Below, one piece after another: positions 24,478 through 32,271 of a stretch of 64,000 nt of DNA. A program made the translations under genes and the position numbers. Under the pieces are notes generated by a model that had not been told where the DNA came from, did not search any database, and worked only from the letters and a program-made list of their open reading frames with translations. Source of the DNA: JACDAL01 sp963849115 (GTDB taxonomy: Bacteria > Actinomycetota > CADDZG01 > WHSQ01); assembly GCA_963849115.1 (NCBI GenBank), contig CAWKGK010000009.1, positions 248,001 to 312,000 of the forward strand, read 5' to 3'. How positions within the stretch are numbered: the stretch's first letter is position 1; each line of letters starts with the position of its first letter.

Positions 24478-26180
24478 GATTCGACCTCGCTTTTCTTGGG
24501 CGTGTAGGAGGGATGGGTCCGTGCCAGCCGGCCGGCGATACCTCCAGACAGGGCGCTCGACACGCTCGGCACACGCCTGACGGCATCGACGAACTCACGC
24601 CCGCCGATGCGGTAGACGAGACAGTCCGAGGTCGCACGAACGGTCGCGGTGCGAGGGATCCCCTCGATGAGCCCGATCTCCCCGGCGTAGTCACCCGCGC
24701 CCAGATCGCGTATCTGCTCTTGCTGAGCTCCGGCTTCACCGGACGACAGAACCTCCATTGTCCCCCAGCGTATGACGAAGAAGTCGTCGGCATCATCCCC
24801 CTCCCGGATCAGGACCTCTCCAGCAGGAACTGCCTCTTCGGCGATCGTGCCAGCCAGCGCCTCCAACGACTGTCTGGGCATGCCCTCGAAGATGCTGAGG
24901 CGAGACAGCAGCTCCACTCGGGGCGCGAGCTCGCGGCGGCGGCGGTCGGTCGCCCTGTCTATGGCGAACAGCTTGGGAACGCACAACAGAGTCAGTCCCA
25001 CGAGAATCCCGCCTGCGACCAACAGAGACACCTTGAGACCGACGCTCTCGATGAGGAAGGGTGCGAGTGCGGCTCCGAGCACGGTCGTCAGCACCGCTAC
25101 GGAGTCGAGGATTCCGAACACCCGCGCGATTACAGCCTCGCGGACTGCTCTCTGCATCAGAGTGGTGGCGAGGACGTCGATGAAGATGAAGCTGCCGCCC
25201 TCGATGGCCACGAGTACATAGGCTCCCAGGGGGCTAGTCGTTAAGGGAAGGAAGAGGAATGGGGCCGCCGACACGAGACTCCCCGCCGTGAGGATGACCG
25301 CGGGCCGCGGGTAATCGACGGCGCGATTGGCCAAACCGGCGGCAAGCACGCCTCCCACTCCGATTGCGGCGAAGAGGAACCCGACGCCCTCCGCTCCGGT
25401 ACCCAAGAGATTCTTGGACACCAGCGGGTAGAGCACGCCTTCCAGACCGTAGATGAAGGTGGACGCAAGCATCAGAGTGATCAGCAGCATGATCGATGTC
25501 GACGAAGTGATTGCTGCCACACCCTCGGCGAGCTGACGATGCAGGGGGATGAACTCGGATGATTCCTCTTCCCCCGTTCGCGGCGGTCTCGAGACACGGC
25601 CCAGCAGCAGAGCCGAGATGGCGAACGTTACGGCATTGACGACGAAAGCAAGCACCGGGGAGGCCGCCACAGTGAGCAATAGGCCCCCCAGTGCCGGTCC
25701 CACTGCGATGGCCAGCGAGTCGACTGTGGTGATTAGTGCGTTGGCAGGTGCAAGGCTCCTCTCATCTACGACCGAGGGCGTGACCGCGGCGACCGCGGGG
25801 AAGAACGGGGTCCCGGCGGCGGTGGCTAAGAAGGCGATGACGATCGTGAACGCAATCGGCGCTCCCGTAGCCACGACTACGGCGAGTGCGAGCATGAGTG
25901 CCGCCCTGGCGACATCGGCCGCCACCATCACCTTCCGCCGGTCGAAGCGATCGGCGATCACACCGCCAAGGCTTCCCAGCAAGATGTAAGGGGCCAAGCG
26001 CCCGATGCCAGCGGCCGCCACCCAGCCGGGGGAGTTGGTTTCCTCGAGGATGTAAACGACGAGGGCGACGTTGTAGAACCAGTCTCCGATGCCCGAGGCT
26101 GTCAGGCTCGCTAGCAGCAGGCGGAAGTCTCGGTGGACCAGGGCCGCCCGGAACCCTTTCTTCTCTGGCCGCTCGCCCAT
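24474..26180 (-). CDS. MFS transporter with C-terminal cyclic nucleotide-binding domain
   Basis: A 568-residue membrane protein. Residues about 10-420 are a 12-helix major facilitator domain, with the loop motif GGVIADRFDRRKVMV between helices 2 and 3. Residues about 430-550 are a cytosolic cNMP-binding beta-roll with the cassette GEIGLIEGIPRTATVRA, including the Arg expected to bind the phosphate. This suggests transport or signalling gated by a cyclic nucleotide. The substrate is unknown; the MFS part resembles efflux-type permeases. It is first in the operon with the GAF and subtilase genes, all with ATGA-type overlaps. Confidence 0.88.
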   Translation of the reverse strand: MGERPEKKGFRAALVHRDFRLLLASLTASGIGDWFYNVALVVYILEETNSPGWVAAAGIGRLAPYILLGSLGGVIADRFDRRKVMVAADVARAALMLALAVVVATGAPIAFTIVIAFLATAAGTPFFPAVAAVTPSVVDERSLAPANALITTVDSLAIAVGPALGGLLLTVAASPVLAFVVNAVTFAISALLLGRVSRPPRTGEEESSEFIPLHRQLAEGVAAITSSTSIMLLITLMLASTFIYGLEGVLYPLVSKNLLGTGAEGVGFLFAAIGVGGVLAAGLANRAVDYPRPAVILTAGSLVSAAPFLFLPLTTSPLGAYVLVAIEGGSFIFIDVLATTLMQRAVREAVIARVFGILDSVAVLTTVLGAALAPFLIESVGLKVSLLVAGGILVGLTLLCVPKLFAIDRATDRRRRELAPRVELLSRLSIFEGMPRQSLEALAGTIAEEAVPAGEVLIREGDDADDFFVIRWGTMEVLSSGEAGAQQEQIRDLGAGDYAGEIGLIEGIPRTATVRATSDCLVYRIGGREFVDAVRRVPSVSSALSGGIAGRLARTHPSYTPKKSEVES

Positions 26181-26260
26181 TGCCCGGGCATGGTAGCGGA
26201 GGAACGGCGGTGGGCGCCGCTACAGTGATCAGAGGGAGCTGTGCCTAGTGGCCCGAGGGA

Positions 26261-26324
26261 GACTGTTGCACCTCAGCCCACCGGTTCGGGTGGTTGGCGC
26301 TAGACGGTTGCACGTCAGCCACCG
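26261..26324. repeat. Imperfect direct repeat in the gap after the DUF11 gene
   Basis: GTTGCACCTCAGCCCACCG (26265-26283) and GTTGCACGTCAGCCACCG (26307-26324) are near-identical and 42 bp apart. The 185-bp gap holding them separates the start of the MFS gene (26180) from the stop of the DUF11 gene (26366), so they could lie in the MFS promoter. No other feature is visible in this gap. Confidence 0.45.
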
Positions 26325-26365
26325 TGGGGCCGAAGCTCTCGGTTGCGCACTGTTCGGTGGAGCAT

Positions 26366-27304
26366 CTAGCCCGGTCTCCACCTGCCATTTGTCGAGCTGC
26401 GCACCGTGAACCTGAAATCACGTCCGGTTACCTTCTTCACGCCTGCGAGGCAGGGATCGGGCGAGGCCACTGTCGCACCCTTGTCGCAGCGCAGGACGAG
26501 GAGCCCGTCGTGAAACATCTTTGCCCGGTTCGTCCTGAGCCCGCCTGGGATGACACTGGCATCGTAAATGAACACAAGCCTGAGTGGCTTGTCCGCTGAC
26601 GCCTGGGGCGCCGTGATGTCGACACTTTGACCGAAGCAGCTGAACCCCTCACCGCAGTCGACTGAGGGCCCCGCTACTGTTGTCTCGTTGATGGTCACCG
26701 TCCCACTGATGCCCGAAGGCACAGTTACCGTCGTGGATGTGGGGTTGGTGGGGCTCGCCGTGGTCCCCGTCGAGACCGTGCCACCGTTCGAAACCGTCCC
26801 CGTGGTGCTGTCGTCCCCGCCGCCTTCCGGAGAGACGACGGTTGTGGTCTCCACTGAGGTGTTGTTGTCCGGGTTGGGATCGGTCCAGCCGTTCTTGTTG
26901 CTGTCGATCACGACGCGATTGCTTATCGTTGCCTGAGAGCTCGGCGAAGTCACTGTGACCTGGACGGTGGCGCTGCCTTCGCTCGCGATAAGCCCCAGTG
27001 CGCAGGTCACCTGCGAGGTGCTCGGCGTCGAGCAAGTGCCCTGGCTCGGCGCCACCGAGACGAAGGTAGATCCGGCAGGTAAATCATCAGTGAGGACTAC
27101 TTCGCTGGCTTTCCCGGGACCGTGGTTCGTAGCGGTTGCGGTGTAGGTGACGTTGACGCCGGCGGTCACCGGATCGGGGGCGTCGGTCTGTGTGACCGCC
27201 AAGTCAAAGGACGCCTCGTCGGCGTATGAGACAGGAATGACCCCGATCAGTACGGCGGACGACGCCACGATCAATTTCAAGGTGAGGCTTCTGAGCGCAC
27301 GCAA
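26366..27304 (-). CDS. Exported DUF11-domain protein
   Basis: A predicted surface or secreted protein of 312 residues from the TTG at 27304, which has GGGGGT 7 nt upstream; a GTG at 27451 has no ribosome site. After a hydrophobic signal (LKLIVASSAVLIGVIPVSYA) comes a DUF11 beta-sandwich domain (FDLAVTQTDAPDPVTAGVNV through SNRVVIDSNKNGW), then a Thr/Ser/Gly-rich linker (about 165-215) and a C-terminal domain with four cysteines. DUF11 domains occur as repeats in cell-surface proteins; only one is present here. No sortase motif or membrane anchor is seen at the C terminus, so it is probably secreted. Confidence 0.72.
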   Translation of the reverse strand: MRALRSLTLKLIVASSAVLIGVIPVSYADEASFDLAVTQTDAPDPVTAGVNVTYTATATNHGPGKASEVVLTDDLPAGSTFVSVAPSQGTCSTPSTSQVTCALGLIASEGSATVQVTVTSPSSQATISNRVVIDSNKNGWTDPNPDNNTSVETTTVVSPEGGGDDSTTGTVSNGGTVSTGTTASPTNPTSTTVTVPSGISGTVTINETTVAGPSVDCGEGFSCFGQSVDITAPQASADKPLRLVFIYDASVIPGGLRTNRAKMFHDGLLVLRCDKGATVASPDPCLAGVKKVTGRDFRFTVRSSTNGRWRPG

Positions 27305-27478
27305 ATGAGAGACCCCCTGTATCAAGGCATATAACCGGCCGCTCCATTGTGACCGACTTGGTCCCGACACGCCAGCAGGCCCTACTACTCCGGGACTGTG
27401 AGGGTCATGGCCGGCCATGTCGAACGGGGCTGGACAAGTTGGCTTTGTCACAGAGCCAAGCAGAGGGACGATGGACCC

Positions 27479-27802
27479 ATGCGACTTGACGCCTGTTCTG
27501 CTGTTCGAAGGAATGTCTTAGAGGAGCTCGGCCAGTTTGGAAAATGGACCGATGAGATCGATGCAAAGATCTGCGATCACGTCACCAGCCAAGGGGCCTT
27601 GGCATATGAGTTGTTCGTCCTCGAGCAGGGCACCGCAGAAGTCGTTCAAGGCGACGACCACAAATGGAAGGCCGCTCACCTGGAGTGGCAGAGCATGCCC
27701 GGCGCGAAGCTGTGGGTGGGCACGCGCGGGCCCCCGGCATCTGACGGCCTGTCGGGAGACGATGGACTGCGGGGTGCCTCGGGCTCGTTCTCTCGCCATT
27801 AG
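27479..27802 (+). pseudogene. Degenerate cyclic nucleotide-binding domain remnant
   Basis: The frame starting at the ATG 27479 gives MRLDACSAVRRNVLEELGQF and later AYELFVLEQGTAEVVQG, which look like the first strands of a cNMP-binding beta-roll. The phosphate-binding cassette (GELAL...RSA) never appears, and the last 50 residues have no domain-like pattern. I interpret this as a truncated or frameshifted gene. It ends 28 bp before cyclase paralog 3 on the same strand. An intact short protein cannot be excluded. Confidence 0.45.
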
Positions 27803-27818
27803 GTGCTCGACGCAGACG

Positions 27819-27824
27819 TAGGCT
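27819..27824 (+). promoter_or_regulatory. -10 box TAGGCT for a leaderless transcript
   Basis: TAGGCT lies 6 nt before the GTG at 27831 and overlaps nothing resembling a ribosome-binding site. It separates the cyclase gene from the degenerate frame upstream. Confidence 0.5.
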
Positions 27825-27830
27825 TCCCCT

Positions 27831-30800
27831 GTGCGGGTCTGTCCGAGCTGCGGCGAAGAGAACCCCGATCGCTTCCGACTGTGCGGCTTCTGCGGCTCGG
27901 CGCTGACTCCTCCGGCCCCTCCCCATGAGCTTCGCAAGACGGTCACGATCGTCTTCTCGGACCTGAAGGGTTCCACGAGTCTCGCCGAGGCACTCGACTC
28001 GGAGTCGCTGCGCGAGGTCATGACCCGCTACTTCGAAGAGATGCAGGCCGCTCTAGAGCGCCATGGGGGCGTGGTGGAGAAGTTCATCGGCGACGCGGTC
28101 ATGGCCGTGTTCGGCATTCCCCGCGCCCACGAGGACGATGCCATGCGGGCGGTGCGTGCGGCTCTCGATATGAAAACAGCCCTGGAACGGCTGAACCTGG
28201 AGCTTGAAACGTTCTGGGGGGTGCGACTCGCCAACCGGACCGGCGTGAATACCGGAGAGGTGGTCTCGGGGGATGCCGGCTCGGGCCAGCGCCTGGTCAC
28301 GGGAGACGCCGTAAATGTCGCGGCCCGGCTCGAACAGGCTGCGCCCCCCAACGAGATCCTGATCGGCGAGCTGACACATCGTCTGGTCAAGGATGCCGTC
28401 GAGGTCGAAACGGTCGAGCCGCTGGCGCTAAAGGGGAAGTCGGAGCCGGTGCCTGCCTTCCGGCTGCTGGCGATCACGAAGTCGGAGGCCCTCACCCGTA
28501 ATCTGGATGCTCCCATGGTGGGTAGGGCGGCGGAGCTTGCCCATCTCCGGAGCGAGTGGGAGCGCTCGCTCGCCGAGCGGCGCTGCCGGTTGGTCACGAT
28601 CATAGGAGAGGCGGGAGTGGGGAAATCGCGCCTGTTGGGCGAGTTCCTGGGCGGCGCCACCGAGGATGCGCTGGTGCTGCGCGGCCGCTGCCTTTCATAT
28701 GGAGAAGGCATCACTTTCTGGCCCCTTACCGAAGTCGTGCAGGCCGCAGCTTCTTACGGCGAGGACGACTCTCCGGAGCTCGCCCGTACCAAGATCGCCG
28801 CCTTGTGCTCGGAGGACGCCGCCGAGGTCTCCGACCGAGTTGCGGCCGCGATCGGTCTGTCCAGCTCCTCCTATCCCGTCGAGGAGATGTTCTTCGGAGC
28901 TCGCAAGCTCTTGGAGTCGATTGCCCGCCGCCGCGCCGTCGTCGTCGTCTTCGAGGACATCCACTGGGGAGAGCCGGTATTCCTGGATTTCATCGAGCAC
29001 TTCGGCAGGGCCGCCTTTGACGGGCCTCTGCTTCTGATCGTCACGGCCCGCAAGGACCTGCTGGAAGAGCGCCACAGATGGCTGGAGAACGCTTCGGCGG
29101 CCAGCACGATCACGCTTGACGCATTGAGCGACTCGGAGAGCATGCTCGTGATCGAAAACTTTCTGGGAGAGGCGGGACTGCCTACTGAGGCGGGTGAGCG
29201 CATCGTGCAAGCGGCCGGAGGCAATCCACTCTTCGTCGAACAGATGCTCTCGATGATGCTTGATGAGGCGTTCCTGTCGAAGGACGAGAAGGGGGCGTGG
29301 ACGCTTGCACCCACCGATCTGGGGGCTCCCTCGTCGATATCTGCCCTAATCTCGGCCCGCCTCGATCGGCTTCCCGACGAGGAAACCTCTGTCCTGGGCC
29401 GCGCTGCAGTGGTGGGACAGGTCTTCTACGTTGGGGCCGTCCGGGCGATGTCACGGGAGGAAGTGCGGGTCAGCGTGGGTGCGCTGCTAACCGCCCTCAC
29501 CCAGAGAAGTCTTATCGCGATCTGTGAGCCGAGTTTCGCGGGCGAAGAGTCCTTCAGCTTCAGGCATGCCCTGATACAGGAGAACGCCTACAACGCCCTC
29601 CTCAAGAAGACTCGGGCCGAACTGCATGAGGCCTTCGCCACCTGGCTCGAACGGGCAGCAGGATCCCGGGTCCAAGAGTACGAGGAGATCCTCGGCTACC
29701 ACCTCGAGAGAGCCTTCGGCTATCGAGCCTCCCTGGGACCAGTCACCGAGGACGTAACAAGGCTCTCGGAGCGGGCCGCCAGCCGGCTGATTTCTGCCGG
29801 GCGGCGCGCTTTTGCCCGCGGCGACATGCCGGCCAGTGCCAGTCTTCTCCACAGGGCATCGGTCCTGTTAGATGAGTGGGACCCGGTTCGGCTCGAGCTC
29901 GCTCCTTTGTTGGGTGAGGCGTTGATGGCGTTGGGGCGGCTAGCCGAGGCAGAGAGCGGTCTGGGGCAAACTGTCAACCGCGCCCGCGTCGTGGGGGATC
30001 GCCGCCTTGAGATGGAAGCGTCGCTGGTACTCACCCTGATTCGCTATCTCACAGATCCCCAGGCACATAGCCTCGAGGCTCTGGCGCTGTGTGAGGAAGC
30101 CGTCCCCGTGTTCGAGGCGGTCGGCGATCAGGCCGGGCTCGCCCGCTGCTGGCGCATGGTAGCTACCGTCCACGGCACTGCGTGCCGCTACGGTGAGGCG
30201 GAGCGGGCCCTGCGCAAATCGATCGACCACGCCCGGCTGTCGGGCGATATTCGACAGGAGCTTAGAACTCTGCCGCAGTTCGCGCTCCCCGCCGTGCATG
30301 GCCCCATGCCGGTGGCCGAGGCAATCGCCCGCTGCGAGGAGCTGTTGGAGCACACCACAGGCGATCGGCGCTCCCAGGCCCAAATTCTGTGCTCGCTTGC
30401 TCACTTGCGTGCCAAGCAGGGGAGCTTCGAGCGGGCGAGGGAGCTCTACACACGCAGCCGGGCGATCTTCGAGGACGCCGGCGAGGTGCTGCTGGCGGCG
30501 TTCATTTCGCTCGACTCGGCAGAGGTTGAGCTGCTGGCTGGGAACGCGGAGGGAGCGGAAAAAGAGTTGCGCCGCGATTACGAGGCGCTGCACCTGATGG
30601 GGGAGACGTACGCGCTCTCCACGACCGCCGCGATGCTCGCCGACGTCCTCTGTCGTCTAGGCCGCTTCGGAGAGGCCAATTTGATCGTGCAGCTTTCCGA
30701 GGGGATCACGGCTCCAGACGACACCGAGACGCAGGCTCTCTGGAGGACCACACGAGCAATGATCCTCGTCGACTCAGGCAACTTCAGTGAGGCAGTGGAG

Positions 30801-31037
30801 CTGGCCGAGCGGGGGGTGGAGCTCATAGGGATGACCGACGCGCTCGACGCCCACGCCCACGCCCTGACGGTTCTCGCCCGGGCGCGGCTCGCTGCTGGAG
30901 ACGAGACCAAGGCGAAGGACGCTCTGAGAGTGGCCCTCGCACTCCAGGAGGCTAAGGGCAACGCCGCCGCCGCCACCGCTACCCGGGCCGCTCTGAGCCG
31001 CTTTACGGGGAGCCAGGCCCCCGAAATCCACGCCTAG
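27831..31037 (+). CDS. Zinc ribbon / class III nucleotide cyclase / STAND ATPase / TPR signalling protein (paralog 3)
   Basis: A 1068-residue paralog, closest in layout and length to the protein at 679. It has a single zinc ribbon (C4, C7, C18, C21), then a cyclase domain (KTVTIVFSDLKGSTSLAE, EKFIGDAVMAVFG, GDAVNVAARLEQAA). The STAND ATPase has LVTIIGEAGVGKSRLLGEF as Walker A and VVVFEDIHWGEP as Walker B. TPR-like repeats run to the end. The first metal-binding Asp is in FSDLKGST rather than the FxDxxGFT form of the other two. The GTG start has a -10 box at 6 nt. It ends 83 bp before the DUF5679 gene. Confidence 0.9.
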   Translation: MRVCPSCGEENPDRFRLCGFCGSALTPPAPPHELRKTVTIVFSDLKGSTSLAEALDSESLREVMTRYFEEMQAALERHGGVVEKFIGDAVMAVFGIPRAHEDDAMRAVRAALDMKTALERLNLELETFWGVRLANRTGVNTGEVVSGDAGSGQRLVTGDAVNVAARLEQAAPPNEILIGELTHRLVKDAVEVETVEPLALKGKSEPVPAFRLLAITKSEALTRNLDAPMVGRAAELAHLRSEWERSLAERRCRLVTIIGEAGVGKSRLLGEFLGGATEDALVLRGRCLSYGEGITFWPLTEVVQAAASYGEDDSPELARTKIAALCSEDAAEVSDRVAAAIGLSSSSYPVEEMFFGARKLLESIARRRAVVVVFEDIHWGEPVFLDFIEHFGRAAFDGPLLLIVTARKDLLEERHRWLENASAASTITLDALSDSESMLVIENFLGEAGLPTEAGERIVQAAGGNPLFVEQMLSMMLDEAFLSKDEKGAWTLAPTDLGAPSSISALISARLDRLPDEETSVLGRAAVVGQVFYVGAVRAMSREEVRVSVGALLTALTQRSLIAICEPSFAGEESFSFRHALIQENAYNALLKKTRAELHEAFATWLERAAGSRVQEYEEILGYHLERAFGYRASLGPVTEDVTRLSERAASRLISAGRRAFARGDMPASASLLHRASVLLDEWDPVRLELAPLLGEALMALGRLAEAESGLGQTVNRARVVGDRRLEMEASLVLTLIRYLTDPQAHSLEALALCEEAVPVFEAVGDQAGLARCWRMVATVHGTACRYGEAERALRKSIDHARLSGDIRQELRTLPQFALPAVHGPMPVAEAIARCEELLEHTTGDRRSQAQILCSLAHLRAKQGSFERARELYTRSRAIFEDAGEVLLAAFISLDSAEVELLAGNAEGAEKELRRDYEALHLMGETYALSTTAAMLADVLCRLGRFGEANLIVQLSEGITAPDDTETQALWRTTRAMILVDSGNFSEAVELAERGVELIGMTDALDAHAHALTVLARARLAAGDETKAKDALRVALALQEAKGNAAAATATRAALSRFTGSQAPEIHA

Positions 31038-31120
31038 GCGCTCCGAGGTGGCACGATAGGCGGCGTGAACCGGAATCCCCCCAAAAAATGGGAGATCACT
31101 GGAAGGAGTGAATCGCCACC

Positions 31121-31276
31121 ATGGCAGACACCTACAACGGCTACTGCGTGAAGTGCCGGGCCAAGCGTGACTTCGAAGGCGAGAAGGTGACGCTGGACAA
31201 CGGCTCGAAGGCGGCCCAGGGAAAGTGCCCGGTGTGCGGGACCAAGATGACCCGCATGCTGCCCAAGAGCGCCTAG
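31121..31276 (+). CDS. DUF5679 zinc-ribbon protein
   Basis: A 51-residue protein, MADTYNGYCVKCRAKRDFEG at the start, with two CxxC pairs (C9/C12 and C36/C39 in GKCPVCGTKM), matching the actinobacterial DUF5679 family. The cysteines should bind one zinc. The ATG at 31121 has GGAAGGAG 12 nt upstream. Function is unknown; many relatives have the same length. A copy of the 49-nt hairpin element follows its stop codon. Confidence 0.87.
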   Translation: MADTYNGYCVKCRAKRDFEGEKVTLDNGSKAAQGKCPVCGTKMTRMLPKSA

Positions 31277-31290
31277 CTAAGACTTAGACC

Positions 31291-31339
31291 GCCGAGTGGT
31301 TGTCACGTGACCATATGGAGCATCTGGCCACCACTCGGC
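31291..31339. repeat. 49-nt dispersed hairpin element, copy 2
   Basis: The same perfect 10-bp arms as copy 1 (8151-8199) and a loop of the same length with 22 of 29 identical bases, including TGACCATAT and CATCT. It lies 14 bp after the DUF5679 stop and 13 bp before the 3' end of the opposing nuclease gene, again at a convergent junction. Confidence 0.8.
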
Positions 31340-31352
31340 GTACGAAGTGTTG

Positions 31353-32159
31353 CTAGGGGCCGCCCTCGGGCGGCCCCTCCGCCTGTGACGAGGGCACCGC
31401 GGCCCAGGCTGGGCACATTTCTTGAAACGCGCATGTCATGCAGAAGGGCGACGGGCGGGCTCTCCAGTCCCCGGTAGACAGCGCCCGGCGGATGGCTGTG
31501 CTCAGGGCCACGATCTGCTTCTCGAAGGCCAGCAGCATGCGCTCGTGGGGTGTAAGGGTCAACACGGCCGGGTCTGACAGGTAGACGAGCCTGATCTCGC
31601 GCGGCATGACCCCGAACGCTCTCCAGCACACGAGTGCATAGAAGCGCAGCCCGAAGAAAGCGGTAAGTTCGCGCGCCTCACCGGGAACCCGGCCGGTCTT
31701 GTAGTCGGTGAGGATCCAGTCGCCGTCCGCTCTCTCTTCGACGCGGTCGATGATTCCTCGCAGATGTGTTTCGGGGAGCTCGTACTCGACCCACCATTCG
31801 AGGCGGCTGGCGGAGACCACACGCGGGTCCTCGAGCTGGAAGAGGTTGTTGAGAAGCCATCGGCTCTCCCCAAGCCACGCTTGCTCTTGAGCCTCGGTCA
31901 GCTCGGAGGGACTGAACTCCTCGTCCGAGGAGAGCTCGGCCCAGACTTCGTCCAGAACCCAGGAGGCTCCCTGCGGCGTGCGCTCCGCGGGCGGCAGGGC
32001 GAAGAGACGCTGGAGTGCGACGTGGACCAGGGAGCCGCGCGCCTGCAGCGCGGACACGGGCTCCTCAAGTCGATCCACCGAGCGGAACTTGAAGAGCTGC
32101 GGGCAGCTCTTGAAGTCGGTGGCGGTCGATGGGGACAGCTTGATGAGGGCCTCTTCCAT
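31353..32159 (-). CDS. PD-(D/E)XK (RecB/Cas4-like) nuclease with probable FeS cluster
   Basis: A 268-residue single-domain nuclease. C19 (DFKSCPQLFKF) with the C-terminal cluster CMTCAFQEMCP gives the four-cysteine arrangement of Cas4/AddB-type iron-sulfur nucleases. The catalytic core is visible as RGIIDRVEE followed by ILTDYKTGR (the D and ExK-like DYK). No helicase domain or CRISPR array is near, so it is a free-standing RecB-family exonuclease, probably in DNA repair. The ATG follows TAGGGT by 8 nt, suggesting a leaderless transcript. Confidence 0.87.
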   Translation of the reverse strand: MEEALIKLSPSTATDFKSCPQLFKFRSVDRLEEPVSALQARGSLVHVALQRLFALPPAERTPQGASWVLDEVWAELSSDEEFSPSELTEAQEQAWLGESRWLLNNLFQLEDPRVVSASRLEWWVEYELPETHLRGIIDRVEERADGDWILTDYKTGRVPGEARELTAFFGLRFYALVCWRAFGVMPREIRLVYLSDPAVLTLTPHERMLLAFEKQIVALSTAIRRALSTGDWRARPSPFCMTCAFQEMCPAWAAVPSSQAEGPPEGGP

Positions 32160-32167
32160 GGCCTCAA

Positions 32168-32173
32168 ACCCTA
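32168..32173 (-). promoter_or_regulatory. -10 box TAGGGT of the nuclease gene
   Basis: On the minus strand TAGGGT lies 8 nt before the ATG at 32159. It is upstream of, and close to, the 3' end of the Tad operon, so the nuclease likely has its own promoter. Confidence 0.4.
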
Positions 32174-32271
32174 GAGCGGGCTCCCTCCGAGAGTCCGGAT
32201 TTGGGGCCCCGAGCGATCTTTTACGCCAGACCCCGCGCTGACCGCCGGTTGTGACGAAAAAGTCCCCGGCC

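Noticed and set aside
27349..27365. GTGACC-GACTT-GGTCCC inverted repeat as a Crp site upstream of the DUF11 gene
   Set aside because: One mismatch, short arms, and no TGTGA-N6-TCACA symmetry.
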